Part shown: positions 16,859-26,246 of the stretch, piece by piece
How positions within the stretch are numbered: position 1 is the stretch's first letter
Layout of the letters: each line of letters begins with the position of its first letter
Assembly (NCBI RefSeq): GCF_900089755.1
Contig: NZ_FLOC01000019.1
Location: 30,733-94,732, forward strand
Direction of reading: 5' to 3'
Source of the DNA: Marinomonas aquimarina
GTDB taxonomy: Bacteria > Pseudomonadota > Gammaproteobacteria > Pseudomonadales > Marinomonadaceae
DNA: 64,000 nt
Made by a program: the position numbers and the translations under genes
The notes under the pieces: generated by a model
The model's database searches: none
The model's input: the letters and a program-made list of their open reading frames with translations, nothing else
What the model was told of the DNA's origin: nothing

Positions 16859-17356
16859 ATGACTACATTGAAAGCAGTTGCATGGGAGCCAGTGACTGCC
16901 CAAGCCATCATCGATGAGCTGAAGTCCAAGCCAGGCGCTCTGCTACCGATTCTGCACGCTATTCAGGATCGCTTTTCATACATCCCTGACGAGGCGGTTT
17001 CCCTGATTGCTCAGGCGTTGAAATTGACTCGCGCAGAAGTTCACGGTGTGATCAGCTTCTATCACCACTTCCGTACCCATCAACCAGGTCGTCACGTGGT
17101 TGAGGTATGTCGTGCAGAAGCGTGTCAGGCACTAGGTGCCCGTGCCCTTGAAGCACATGCGAAAGCTTCTCTAGGCGTGGATTACCATCAAACAACACCA
17201 GACCGTAACATTACCCTTGAGCCAGTCTACTGCTTGGGTAACTGTTCTTGTGGTCCATCTATTCGTGTTGGTGACGACATTCACGCAGACGTTGATGCGG
17301 CACGCTTCGACGAGCTAGTGGAAAGCCTACAAACCGATCGAGTGGAGATTCTGTAA
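16859..17356 (+). CDS. fdsG: NAD-dependent formate dehydrogenase gamma subunit (NuoE-like)
   Basis: 165 residues, a thioredoxin-like [2Fe-2S] protein of the NuoE family. The cluster ligands are Cys84 and Cys89 (EVCRAEACQ) and Cys125 and Cys129 (YCLGNCSCGP). It is a peripheral electron carrier beside the flavin of FdsB in the soluble FdsABG complex, which oxidises formate to CO2 and reduces NAD+. It is the first gene of fdsGBAD; a GACAGGAGG ribosome site precedes the ATG. Its last base is the first base of the fdsB ATG (TAATG overlap). Confidence 0.95.
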   Translation: MTTLKAVAWEPVTAQAIIDELKSKPGALLPILHAIQDRFSYIPDEAVSLIAQALKLTRAEVHGVISFYHHFRTHQPGRHVVEVCRAEACQALGARALEAHAKASLGVDYHQTTPDRNITLEPVYCLGNCSCGPSIRVGDDIHADVDAARFDELVESLQTDRVEIL

Positions 17357-18930
17357 TGACGTTTCGCATTCACGTTCCTTCTGATACAACCGCTAAAGCG
17401 CGTGGTGCGGATCGCATCGCTCGCTTGATTGAAATCGTAGCGGAAGAGCACAAAGTTGACGTTGAAGTACGTCGTAACGGTACTCGTGGCCTTTACTGGT
17501 TAGAAACACTAGTGGAAGTGGACACAGACGCCGGTCGCTACGGCTTCGGCCCAGTGAAAGAAGGCGACATTGAGTCGTTGTTCGCCGCTGAGTTCTACAA
17601 AGGCAACGTTGATCACCCACTAGCGGTCGGTCTGGTTGAAGAAATCCCTTACCTTAAGCGTCAAGAGCGTTTCACGTTCTCACGTTTAGGTATCACTGAT
17701 CCGCTATCTCTAGAAGACTACCAAGCCAAAGATGGCTTCAAAGGTCTGGAAAACGCGATCAAACTGTCATCACAAGAAATCGTTGATGCAGTGAAAGAAT
17801 CTGGTCTACGTGGTCGTGGCGGTGCAGCCTTCCCAACGGGTATTAAATGGCAAACCGTACTAGACGTGGAATCACCAAAGAACCAGAAGTACATCGTCTG
17901 TAACGCCGACGAAGGTGACTCTGGCACTTTCGCTGACCGTTTGGTGATGGAATGTGACCCATTCATGTTGATCGAAGGTATGACTATCGCAGGTCTAGCT
18001 GTCGGTGCAACTCAAGGTTACATCTACTGCCGTTCTGAGTACCCTCTTTCAATTGAGAACTTGAACAGTGCGATCCAAACTGCGTACGACAACAATCTAT
18101 TAGGTGCGGACATCCTAGGCAGCGGCAAACACTTCGATCTAGAAGTTCGCATGGGTGCCGGTGCTTACATCTGTGGTGAAGAAACCTCTCTACTAGAAAG
18201 TTTAGAAGGCAAGCGCGGTCTAGTTCGTGCTAAGCCACCACTACCAGCGATTGTGGGCTTGTTTGGCCAACCAACCGTTGTCAACAACGTGCTATCTCTA
18301 GCAGCGGTACCATTCATCCTTGATAAGGGTGCTAAAGCGTACGCTGACGTAGGTATTGGCCGTTCACGCGGTACTCTGCCTTTCCAAGTGGCCGGTAACG
18401 TAAAATTCGGTGGTTTGGTGGAACTCGCGTTCGGTCCAACACTCAAAGAATTGATGTTCGAATTCGGTGGCGGTACACGCAGCGGTCGTCCACTACGTGC
18501 CGTACAGGTCGGTGGTCCGCTAGGCGCGTACCTACACGAGAGCCAGTGGGACACACCACTAGGTTACGAAGAATTTAGCCAAAAAGAAGCCGTGCTTGGT
18601 CATGGTGGTGTGGTGATGTTCGACGACACAGTAGACATGAGTGAGCAAGCACGTTTCTCTATGGAATTCTGTGTGGCTGAGTCTTGTGGTAAGTGTACAC
18701 CTTGCCGTATCGGCTCAACTCGCGGTGTCGAAGTGATCGACCGTATTCGCGCAGGCCAAAACGTCGATGCCAATTTGGAGCTGTTGTCTGATCTATGTGA
18801 AACCATGTTAGACGGTTCCCTTTGTGCCATGGGCGGTATGACGCCATTCCCAGTCCAAAGTGCGGTGAAACACTTCCCTGAGGACTTCGTTAAGAATGCA
18901 GCTTCAGCGACCCAAGCGAAGGAGGTCTGA
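17356..18930 (+). CDS. fdsB: NAD-dependent formate dehydrogenase beta subunit (NuoF-like)
   Basis: 524 residues. An N-terminal NuoE-like domain without cluster cysteines (about 1-110) is fused to a NuoF-like core. GLRGRGGAAFPTGIKW (about 149-164) and ADEGDSGTFADR bind FMN and NADH. GAGAYICGEETSLLESLEG is the second flavin motif. AESCGKCTPCRIG (about 440-452) with a later Cys (SLCAMGG) holds the [4Fe-4S] cluster. It is the site where electrons from formate reduce NAD+. It starts within the fdsG stop codon and ends two bases before fdsA, so translation is coupled. Rich in CTA, CGT and GGT codons. Confidence 0.96.
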   Translation: MTFRIHVPSDTTAKARGADRIARLIEIVAEEHKVDVEVRRNGTRGLYWLETLVEVDTDAGRYGFGPVKEGDIESLFAAEFYKGNVDHPLAVGLVEEIPYLKRQERFTFSRLGITDPLSLEDYQAKDGFKGLENAIKLSSQEIVDAVKESGLRGRGGAAFPTGIKWQTVLDVESPKNQKYIVCNADEGDSGTFADRLVMECDPFMLIEGMTIAGLAVGATQGYIYCRSEYPLSIENLNSAIQTAYDNNLLGADILGSGKHFDLEVRMGAGAYICGEETSLLESLEGKRGLVRAKPPLPAIVGLFGQPTVVNNVLSLAAVPFILDKGAKAYADVGIGRSRGTLPFQVAGNVKFGGLVELAFGPTLKELMFEFGGGTRSGRPLRAVQVGGPLGAYLHESQWDTPLGYEEFSQKEAVLGHGGVVMFDDTVDMSEQARFSMEFCVAESCGKCTPCRIGSTRGVEVIDRIRAGQNVDANLELLSDLCETMLDGSLCAMGGMTPFPVQSAVKHFPEDFVKNAASATQAKEV

Positions 18931-18932
18931 TC

Positions 18933-21806
18933 ATGTTGCAACATTTTGACCCTAACAAAGATTACGGTACACCTGCTTCTCTGAGTGAGAAGATGGTGAC
19001 ACTGGAAATCGACGGTGTTGAAGTGACGGTACCAGAAGGTACGTCGGTTATGCGCGCTGCGGCGATGTATGACATTAACATCCCTAAACTATGTGCTAGC
19101 GACAACCTAGAAGCCTACGGTTCTTGCCGTATCTGTGCGGTACAAATCGAAGGTCGTCGTGGCACCCCAGCGTCTTGTACAACACCTGTTGATGCGGGCA
19201 TGAAAGTGTCTACGCAAAACGACAAGCTGGCTAAGCTACGTCGTAACATCATGGAGCTGTACATCTCTGATCACCCGCTAGACTGTCTAACGTGTCCAGC
19301 AAACGGTGACTGTGAGCTACAAGACACAGCAGGTGAAGTGGGCCTACGTGAAGTGCGTTACGGCTTCGAAGGCAACAACCACCTAGACGCTGAAAAAGAC
19401 CAATCTAACCCGTACTTCACCTTCGATGCGAGCAAATGTATCGTGTGTTCACGCTGTGTGCGTGCTTGTTCTGAAGTACAAGGTACCTTTGCATTGACCA
19501 TTGATGGTCGTGGTTTTGACTCGAAAGTGGCCGCAGGCCAAGACGAGCAATTCCTTGACTCTGAATGTGTCTCTTGTGGTGCGTGTGTGCAAGCATGTCC
19601 AACCGCAACACTGATGGAAAACTCTGTCATCGACATGGGTACTCCAGAGCACAGCATCACAACGACATGTGCCTACTGTGGTGTCGGCTGTTCTTTCAAC
19701 GCTGAAATGAAAGGCGACCAGCTAGTACGCATGGTGCCGGCGAAAGACGGTGATGCAAACCACGGTCACTCTTGTGTCAAAGGTCGTTTTGCATTCGGTT
19801 ACGCAACCCACAAAGACCGTATCAAAGCACCAATGATCCGTGATTCGATCGACCAGCCTTGGAAAGAAGTGAGCTGGGAAGAAGCGATTGGTTTCGCGGC
19901 AAAACGCCTAAAAGACATCCAAGCGCAATACGGCCGTGAAAGCATCGGTGGTATTACGTCTTCTCGTTGTACCAACGAAGAAACTTACTTGGTTCAGAAA
20001 CTGATCCGTGCGGCATTCGGTAACAACAACACCGATACTTGTGCTCGTGTATGTCACAGCCCAACCGGTTACGGTCTGAAGCAAACGCTAGGTGAATCTG
20101 CGGGTACCCAAACATTCGATTCAGTTATGTTCTCTGACTGTATCCTTGTTATCGGTGCTAACCCAACCGACGCTCACCCGGTATTCGGCTCGCTAATGCG
20201 TCGTCGTCTACGTGAAGGCGCAAGCTTGATCGTAACGGACCCACGCGAGATCGACCTACTGAACACTCCGCACCTAGGCGACGCAACACACTTGCCACTA
20301 CGCCCAGGTACCAACGTTGCCATGGTGAACGCCCTAGCACACGTGGTTGTGACAGAAGGTTACGAAGACAAAGAATTCATCGCAGCGCGTTGTGAAGGTG
20401 ATGCCTACGCGAAATGGCGTGAGTTCATCATCGATGAACGCCATGCACCAGAAAACGTAGAAGCGATCACTGGCGTTAGCGCCGAGAAAGTACGTGAAGC
20501 AGCACGTAAATTCGCGACAGCGAAAAACGCATCGATCTACTACGGTCTAGGTGTAACAGAACACAGCCAAGGTTCAACAACCGTAATGGGTATTGCTAAC
20601 CTTGCACTAGCGACCGGTAACATGGGTCGTGAAGGTGTAGGTGTTAACCCACTACGTGGTCAGAACAACGTACAGGGTTCTTGTGACATGGGTTCTTTCC
20701 CACACGAGCTACCAGGTTACCAGCACGTTTCCGATGCCGTTGCTCGTGCACGCTTCGAGAAAGTATGGGGCGTTGAACTGGACGACGAGCCAGGCCTACG
20801 TATCCCGAACATGTTCGATGCCGCATTGTCTGGTGAATTCCGTGCTATGTACGTACAAGGTGAAGACATCGCTCAGTCTGACCCGAACACACAGCACGTT
20901 GAAGCCGCACTAGCAGCGCTTGATTGCTTGATCGTACAAGATATCTTCTTGAACGAGACGGCGAAATTCGCCCACGTATTGCTACCAGGCTCTACTTTCC
21001 TAGAGAAGAACGGTACTTTCACTAACGCGGAACGTCGTATCAACCGCGTACGTAAAGTAATGGCTCCGATCGCAGGCAAAGAAGACTGGGAAGTAACGGT
21101 CGATCTTGCCAACGCATTGGGTTACCCAATGAACTACTCTCACCCATCTGAAATCATGGATGAGATCGCGCAATTGACGCCAAGCTTCGCTAACGTAAGC
21201 TACGCGAAACTAGACGAGCACGGCAGCTTGCAGTGGCCATGTAACGATGAGTTCCCAATGGGCTCACCGATCATGCACACAGAAAGCTTCCCAATCGGTG
21301 ACGAAGGTAAAGCACAATTTGCGGTAACAGAATTCGTACCAACAACGGAACGCGCGAACAGCCGCTTCCCACTGTTGCTAACGACTGGCCGTATCTTGAG
21401 CCAATACAACGTAGGTGCACAAACACGCCGTACCGAAAACCAAGCTTGGCACGATGAGGACATCCTTGAGTTGCACCCTCACGATGCCGAAGAGCGCGGT
21501 ATTAAGACAGGCGATTGGTTGGGTATCACCAGCCGTGCAGGTCAAACCGTACTACGTGCGAAAGTCAGCGAACGCATGCAACCTGGCGTGGTTTACACAA
21601 CGTTCCACCACCCTGGCAGTGGTGCTAACGTAATCACCACCAACAACTCAGACTGGGCAACGAACTGTCCTGAGTACAAGGTGACTGCGGTTCAAGTCGA
21701 GAAAGTGTCTCAGCCATCTGAATGGCAGAAGAACTTCCAAGACAACCATGAGCGTCAGAATGAGTTCCTACGTGGCTCAGCGTCTACGCACAGTGCTGTT
21801 AAATAA
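18933..21806 (+). CDS. fdsA: NAD-dependent formate dehydrogenase alpha subunit, molybdenum catalytic subunit
   Basis: 957 residues. In order: a [2Fe-2S] ferredoxin domain (CASDNLEAYGSCRIC), a NuoG-type His/Cys cluster region (HPLDCLTCPANGDC), two [4Fe-4S] ferredoxin motifs (CIVCSRCVRAC and CVSCGACVQAC), then the molybdopterin oxidoreductase part opening with CAYCGVGC. The molybdenum ligand is Cys374 in ARVCHSPTGYGLKQT; it is encoded by TGT, so this is a cysteine enzyme, not a selenocysteine one. It oxidises formate to CO2 with bis-MGD cofactor. AAGGAGG precedes the ATG. No fdsC/fdhD-type cofactor sulfuration gene is in the operon. Confidence 0.97.
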   Translation: MLQHFDPNKDYGTPASLSEKMVTLEIDGVEVTVPEGTSVMRAAAMYDINIPKLCASDNLEAYGSCRICAVQIEGRRGTPASCTTPVDAGMKVSTQNDKLAKLRRNIMELYISDHPLDCLTCPANGDCELQDTAGEVGLREVRYGFEGNNHLDAEKDQSNPYFTFDASKCIVCSRCVRACSEVQGTFALTIDGRGFDSKVAAGQDEQFLDSECVSCGACVQACPTATLMENSVIDMGTPEHSITTTCAYCGVGCSFNAEMKGDQLVRMVPAKDGDANHGHSCVKGRFAFGYATHKDRIKAPMIRDSIDQPWKEVSWEEAIGFAAKRLKDIQAQYGRESIGGITSSRCTNEETYLVQKLIRAAFGNNNTDTCARVCHSPTGYGLKQTLGESAGTQTFDSVMFSDCILVIGANPTDAHPVFGSLMRRRLREGASLIVTDPREIDLLNTPHLGDATHLPLRPGTNVAMVNALAHVVVTEGYEDKEFIAARCEGDAYAKWREFIIDERHAPENVEAITGVSAEKVREAARKFATAKNASIYYGLGVTEHSQGSTTVMGIANLALATGNMGREGVGVNPLRGQNNVQGSCDMGSFPHELPGYQHVSDAVARARFEKVWGVELDDEPGLRIPNMFDAALSGEFRAMYVQGEDIAQSDPNTQHVEAALAALDCLIVQDIFLNETAKFAHVLLPGSTFLEKNGTFTNAERRINRVRKVMAPIAGKEDWEVTVDLANALGYPMNYSHPSEIMDEIAQLTPSFANVSYAKLDEHGSLQWPCNDEFPMGSPIMHTESFPIGDEGKAQFAVTEFVPTTERANSRFPLLLTTGRILSQYNVGAQTRRTENQAWHDEDILELHPHDAEERGIKTGDWLGITSRAGQTVLRAKVSERMQPGVVYTTFHHPGSGANVITTNNSDWATNCPEYKVTAVQVEKVSQPSEWQKNFQDNHERQNEFLRGSASTHSAVK

Positions 21807-21827
21807 GTAGGTATTGAGAGATAAACT

Positions 21828-22061
21828 ATGTTTCATACTGAAGAAGAAAGCATCGTAACGATGATCAACCAGATCGCGCAAAACAATGTGAGCGCGGGTT
21901 CTGAGTCAGAAGTGGCCGATATGGTAGAAAACCACATCGTTAAATTCTGGTCTCGTCGCATGAAGAAGATCCTAGCGGAACAACTGGCGTCGGGCACTGC
22001 AGAGTTTGAGCCAGCCGCGTTAGTGGTAGCGCAGCGTCTGTCTGCCAAAGCCAGCGCTTAA
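21828..22061 (+). CDS. fdsD: Formate dehydrogenase delta subunit
   Basis: 77 residues, small, soluble and helical. The pattern MINQIAQNN, then ADMVENHIVKFWSRRMKK, is characteristic of FdsD. In related operons FdsD is needed for an active enzyme, probably in assembly or stability, and binds FdsA-containing complexes. It lies 21 bases after fdsA with GAGAG before the ATG, and ends the operon. Upstream ATG alternatives within the frame are not needed. A strong terminator follows. Confidence 0.93.
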   Translation: MFHTEEESIVTMINQIAQNNVSAGSESEVADMVENHIVKFWSRRMKKILAEQLASGTAEFEPAALVVAQRLSAKASA

Positions 22062-22084
22062 GCACTGATCATCGCTTAGCCTTT

Positions 22085-22114
22085 AAAAGCCCCTTCTTAG
22101 AAGGGGCTTTTTTA
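22085..22114 (+). terminator. Terminator of the fds operon
   Basis: AGCCCCTTC pairs with GAAGGGGCT around TTA, followed by T6. Because AAAA precedes the stem, it can also act for the convergent LysR gene. Confidence 0.92.
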
Positions 22115-22135
22115 TGCCTGTCACTTTTTAAATCG

Positions 22136-22981
22136 TTAAATCAGCCATTGCTCGGTTTGCTCTATCACCCGATGTAGGCTCTGTTTGACCTCATCGAAGT
22201 CCTCCGGCTGACGCTCTGGACGCGACACCAAATAAATCGGATAGTGAAATTCAGGCGAACGCTCAATAATACGCAGCGCCCCCGTTTCAAGATGCGGTTG
22301 CACCACACGACTGCGAAAGTAACCATTCCCCCCTTGGCGCAGCATAACATGCAGTGCTAAGGGTCCATGTGAGTAGTACATGGCAGTCTGGCGGCTAAAC
22401 GGCAAGCAACGGTCAAACTGCTGGTCAAATTCCTCCCCCCAATCGATGTATAAATCCGGCGTAGCTTGTTGCGTCGAGGCCACATGAATCAGCTTCTCTT
22501 CTGCCACCTGCTCAATCTGCAAATCAGGGTAATAACGCGCACTGTGCACTAAGGCCGCATTTAAGCGCTGCTGACGAATATCCTCATATAGCACATCCGT
22601 GGTCGCCACATGACTGCTCAACTGGAAACGCTCCGCAGCCTGCAATGCCGCCAGCCACTCAACCATCACCGGGTTCCAAAGGCTGTGCTCGGCGCCAAGC
22701 GCTAACGGCGTTAACAGGGATTCATCCGGATGCTGGCAGGCATGCTGCGCCGCTTGCCAGACACTGATCAACTCGCGCGCATAACGGGCAAAACGCTCCC
22801 CTTCTGGGGTCAATCGAGCCCCGAGACGATTGCGGATAAACAAGGTGCAGTTGAGCTGCTGCTCGAGCGTTTGTACTCGTGCGGTCACCGTTGTTTGTGT
22901 CACATGCAAGCGCTCCGCCGCCTTGGCAAAAGTACCGGACTGCATGATTTCGAGAAAGGTTTTGGCGAGTTCAACGTCCAT
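22136..22981 (-). CDS. LysR-family transcriptional regulator
   Basis: About 281 residues. An N-terminal winged helix-turn-helix begins MDVELAKTFLEIMQSGTFAK and continues AAERLHVTQTTVTARVQTLE, standard for LysR proteins; the rest is a periplasmic-binding-like effector domain. The ATG at 22981 is chosen because GGAG lies eight bases before it and it gives the normal LysR N-terminus; an in-frame ATG at 22993 is the alternative. It is convergent to the fds operon and divergent from the HPP gene, the more likely target since LysR genes usually regulate the divergent neighbour. Control of formate oxidation is possible but not shown. Confidence 0.88.
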   Translation of the reverse strand: MDVELAKTFLEIMQSGTFAKAAERLHVTQTTVTARVQTLEQQLNCTLFIRNRLGARLTPEGERFARYARELISVWQAAQHACQHPDESLLTPLALGAEHSLWNPVMVEWLAALQAAERFQLSSHVATTDVLYEDIRQQRLNAALVHSARYYPDLQIEQVAEEKLIHVASTQQATPDLYIDWGEEFDQQFDRCLPFSRQTAMYYSHGPLALHVMLRQGGNGYFRSRVVQPHLETGALRIIERSPEFHYPIYLVSRPERQPEDFDEVKQSLHRVIEQTEQWLI

Positions 22982-23109
22982 GAGCCGCTCCATGATGCAA
23001 TTTTATTGAATTATATATCAGTTAATATTCATTATATCTATTCGTTAACAGCCGCTACTATGCCCACTGTCTCAAATACGGGCGGAATCAGCCAGGAGGT
23101 AGGACGACG

Positions 23110-23805
23110 ATGTGGTCAGCGATAGCACGCGCAATTGGCATAGAGCGCAACCAAACCAGCCACTGGGAGCGCTTTATTGCTGGCGGCTCTACTTGCTTGG
23201 CAATCGCCATTGTGGCGCTATTGACCCAGTGGAGTCTCTCAGACGAAACCCATTTACTGTTTTTCGCCTCCTCTGCCGCGAGCGCCTTTCTGGTGTTTGC
23301 GCTCCCCCACGGCGCACTGTCTCAGCCTTGGCCTGTATTGGCGGGACAATCACTCGCCATGGGCATTGGCATTTTGGCTGGCAGCTTGTTCGGTGCAGGC
23401 ATTCTCGCTGCCGCCTGCGCGGTGGGTGCTACGGTGTTACTGATGCATTACTTACGCTGCTTGCACCCACCCGGTGCCGCCACCGCATTTTTCTTTGTCA
23501 CAGGCATTGAACGCATCCCTCTGCAAGAAACTGGGTTAGCCTTTTTGCTGAACATCAGTGTGATTGTAGTGCTCGCCATCCTGCTCAATAACGCTTTTCA
23601 CTGGCGGCGCTATCCACTGTTTTGGTTCAGTCAAACACAGCACAACCCGCCTGCTACAGACAGGGTGGCATTGGCAGACCTACAGCAGGCATTAAGGCAG
23701 CACTCTGCTTCCATGGGGATTAGCCTTGACGAGCTAAACACCCTCTATATGGCAGCGCAGCAGCACAATCAGACGTCAGCAAAGCGTCGTGAAACGGCCC
23801 GCTAA
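23110..23805 (+). CDS. HPP-family integral membrane protein
   Basis: 231 residues. Four or five hydrophobic helices fill residues 27-175. The family signature LHPPGAATAFFFVTG lies at about residue 120, and a second conserved patch is FALPHGALSQPWPVLAGQ. The C-terminal 50 residues are soluble. Some plant members transport nitrite, so an ion-transport role is possible; nothing here proves the substrate. AGGAGG precedes the ATG. It is divergent from the LysR gene, and the AT-rich gap between them probably holds the LysR operator. Confidence 0.85.
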   Translation: MWSAIARAIGIERNQTSHWERFIAGGSTCLAIAIVALLTQWSLSDETHLLFFASSAASAFLVFALPHGALSQPWPVLAGQSLAMGIGILAGSLFGAGILAAACAVGATVLLMHYLRCLHPPGAATAFFFVTGIERIPLQETGLAFLLNISVIVVLAILLNNAFHWRRYPLFWFSQTQHNPPATDRVALADLQQALRQHSASMGISLDELNTLYMAAQQHNQTSAKRRETAR

Positions 23806-24018
23806 GTTGCCTATAAGCGCCGCTTAAAAGGCTAATTCGATAAATTATAAAATCCTCAAATACCATAATAACAGACAATGTATTATTGAAATATCGACGT
23901 GTAATCTTCTATAAAGCACGTTAATACACTATTCCCAACTCTCTGAATAAGCCAAAAAATATTTATAACCAACTGTTTTTTATATGTAAAAATGTGACTT
24001 TGTAAAAACACCTATTCA

Positions 24019-24039
24019 CATCTACTTTATAAGTAGATG
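24019..24039 (+). promoter_or_regulatory. 21-base palindrome, candidate operator
   Basis: CATCTACTT-TAT-AAGTAGATG has 9-bp perfect arms and a 3-base centre. No T-run follows, so it is not a terminator. It lies 140 bases before the first BCCT gene and has no counterpart before the second. Confidence 0.4.
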
Positions 24040-24137
24040 CGAGCGCCAGCATCCATAAAATATCTATCAAAAATTAACATTAGCTCCACTTATGCCATAT
24101 ATTAATTTTTAGGGTGTTTACGGGTTCTCTTGGGGCC

Positions 24138-24178
24138 GCTAACTTGTCATTAACAAGTACTCTAAAAAGGTTTACACA
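24138..24178 (+). promoter_or_regulatory. Leader shared by both BCCT genes (copy 1)
   Basis: GCTAACTTGTCATTAA, then ACTCTAAAAAGGTTTACACA, directly before the ATG aligns with 26207-26246. It carries the AAAGG ribosome site. Copy 1 also forms ACTTGT-CATTA-ACAAGT. Confidence 0.5.
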
Positions 24179-25831
24179 ATGGGAACTAAATCAAAGTCGT
24201 CCGATACGGACTACGTCATACTCGCCAAAAAAGGCCTGTTTCGGGACTTGAACCCAAACATGGCTTTTTTCTCCAAAGGGCTAATTCTTGCCTTTTTGAT
24301 TTTCACGCTGATCGATGTTGATAAAGCCGCCAGCATCTTTTCTATGATGCAAAACTGGATTCAGACAAACCTAGATTGGTTCTACGTCTTGTCCATGTGC
24401 TTGATCGTCGGTTTCACGTTTTACCTCATGTGCTCTCGATACGGCACCATCCGCTTAGGTAAGGATGATGACCGCCCAGAGTTTAGCTACTTCTCTTGGT
24501 TTTCTATGCTGTTTGGGGCAGGAATGGGCATCGGCCTGTTGTTCTGGTCCATCGCAGAACCGGCTTACCATATTCAAAACAATCCTTTCCTTGCACCAGG
24601 CGCGGCCAACACTATGGAAGGTGCGGATACCGCCATGCAGGTGACCTTCTTGCACTGGGGGCTTCATGGCTGGGGCGTTTACGTGATCGTTGGCCTAGCA
24701 TTGGCCTACTTCACCTATCGTCACGATCTACCGCTGACCATTCGCTCGGCACTTTACCCGATTTTTGGCGATAAGATCTTTGGCTGGCGTGGCCACGTTG
24801 CCGATTTGCTAGCCGTATTCGGTACCCTGTTCGGCGTAGCAACGACCCTTGGTCTGGGGGCAGGCCAGATAAATGCCGGTCTGAATTATATGTTCGGCAT
24901 TGAGGTGGGGACCATTCAACAGGTTGTCATTATTGCCGTGGTCACGATCATCGCCACCTTCTCAGCCGTGTCAGGTGTGGGCAAAGGCATCAAGATTCTG
25001 TCTGAATTAAATATGTGGCTGTCGATCGTATTGATCTCCATCTTCATTATCGCGGGGCCAACCGTTTTCGTACTGGGCTTCTTTGTCACTAACTTCGGTG
25101 ATTACCTCATCAACTTTATCCCGATGGGCTTTTGGGTCGACCCTGATCCAGAAGGCCAATGGCAAGGTTGGTGGACGGTATTCTACTGGGGTTGGTGGAT
25201 CGCTTGGGCACCGTTCGTAGGCATGTTTATCGCGCGTGTTTCAAAAGGTCGTACCATTCGTGAATTCTGTCTAGGGGTACTGATTGTACCGACCGTGATC
25301 ACCTTTCTTTGGATGTCGGTGTTTGGTGGTACAGGCCTATTTATGGAGCTGTTCGCTGACGGAGGCTTCGGCACGGGTGGCGTCATCGCCGCGGTTAATG
25401 AAGATATTTCAAAACCATTGTTTGTGGTCATTGAGCAATTAGATCTTGGCTGGCTTACTCAGATCGTTGCCTTTATCTCTGTCATCCTGATCGTGACTTA
25501 CTTCGTCACCTCTTCTGACTCTGGCACATTAGTGATCACCACCCTAGTTTCTATGGGTAATCAACACCCACCAACCAGTTACCGCATTTTCTGGGGACTA
25601 AGTGAAGGGGCGGTTGCCGCGGTGCTATTGCTTGCAGGTGGTCTAAAAGCGCTACAGACGGCTTCTCTTGCCGCAGGCTTACCGTTTGCCTTTATCATCT
25701 TTATGATGATGTTCGCTTTAATCAAATCACTGCGCGCTGATTTTGAAGGGGTGCAGCAGATAAGAGAGATTGCACCAGAAGAGCATACCGGACGAACCGA
25801 ACACTATATGTCGATTCTGAAGAACCGCTAG
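24179..25831 (+). CDS. BCCT-family osmolyte transporter, copy 1
   Basis: 550 residues with about twelve membrane helices. The glycine-rich helix 3 motif reads GMGIG at residues 115-119 followed by LLFWSIAEP. A Gly, not Asp, at the last position fits the sodium-coupled betaine-type carriers rather than proton-coupled choline carriers. The signature GWWTVFYWGWWIAWAPFVG and the ARVSKGRTIREF loop are complete. It imports glycine betaine or a related quaternary or sulfonium compound for osmoprotection or catabolism. The next gene is a near copy. There is no long C-terminal osmosensing tail. Confidence 0.93.
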   Translation: MGTKSKSSDTDYVILAKKGLFRDLNPNMAFFSKGLILAFLIFTLIDVDKAASIFSMMQNWIQTNLDWFYVLSMCLIVGFTFYLMCSRYGTIRLGKDDDRPEFSYFSWFSMLFGAGMGIGLLFWSIAEPAYHIQNNPFLAPGAANTMEGADTAMQVTFLHWGLHGWGVYVIVGLALAYFTYRHDLPLTIRSALYPIFGDKIFGWRGHVADLLAVFGTLFGVATTLGLGAGQINAGLNYMFGIEVGTIQQVVIIAVVTIIATFSAVSGVGKGIKILSELNMWLSIVLISIFIIAGPTVFVLGFFVTNFGDYLINFIPMGFWVDPDPEGQWQGWWTVFYWGWWIAWAPFVGMFIARVSKGRTIREFCLGVLIVPTVITFLWMSVFGGTGLFMELFADGGFGTGGVIAAVNEDISKPLFVVIEQLDLGWLTQIVAFISVILIVTYFVTSSDSGTLVITTLVSMGNQHPPTSYRIFWGLSEGAVAAVLLLAGGLKALQTASLAAGLPFAFIIFMMMFALIKSLRADFEGVQQIREIAPEEHTGRTEHYMSILKNR

Positions 25832-25837
25832 ACGAAT

Positions 25838-25863
25838 AAGGCGCTCTCTGAGCGCCTTTTTTA
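25838..25863 (+). terminator. Terminator after BCCT copy 1
   Basis: AAGGCGCTC pairs with GAGCGCCTT around TCT, followed by T6. It separates the two BCCT genes into distinct transcription units. The remaining 25864-26206 holds no gene I can support. Confidence 0.9.
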
Positions 25864-26206
25864 ATTAAATGTCCATTTAAGTTGACCGTGAACGTCGGAA
25901 AGATAGCCAATCTTGCACCCGTGGTACTCAGCAGCAGAGTGTTTATACCATAATGGCGCAACATCGTTAGCATCATTGCACAGGGTGTTTTATTGGTTAG
26001 GCTAGGACTGCATAACAACAAAATAAAACAGGCATGAAATGTTGTTTATTTTTCATTTCAAATCAATGGATTATGAATTCTATTACGCGCTTCTTAACAC
26101 TTAAGTTCCTTCTCCTGACCGCCCTTTTACATAACGAGTACTGGTAACGCCTGCGATATGACAGCTGTTTTATATCGGGCCTGTGCCAGCTGCTCTGCCA
26201 TTGATC

Positions 26207-26246
26207 GCTAACGTGTCATTAAGAGAACACTCATAAAGGTTTATCA
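26207..26246 (+). promoter_or_regulatory. Leader shared by both BCCT genes (copy 2)
   Basis: GCTAACGTGTCATTAA and ACTCATAAAGGTTTATCA directly before the ATG repeat the leader of copy 1 with few changes, although the region further upstream is unrelated. Conservation suggests a duplicated control or translation element. Confidence 0.5.

Larger units (their letters stand above)
23806..24178 (+). other. Long AT-rich upstream region of the first BCCT gene
   Basis: 373 bp without a credible gene. It contains the perfect palindrome listed at 24019-24039 and the conserved leader listed at 24138-24178. The A/T-rich composition and length suggest promoter and regulator sites, as expected for an osmotically controlled transporter. 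Confidence 0.5.
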
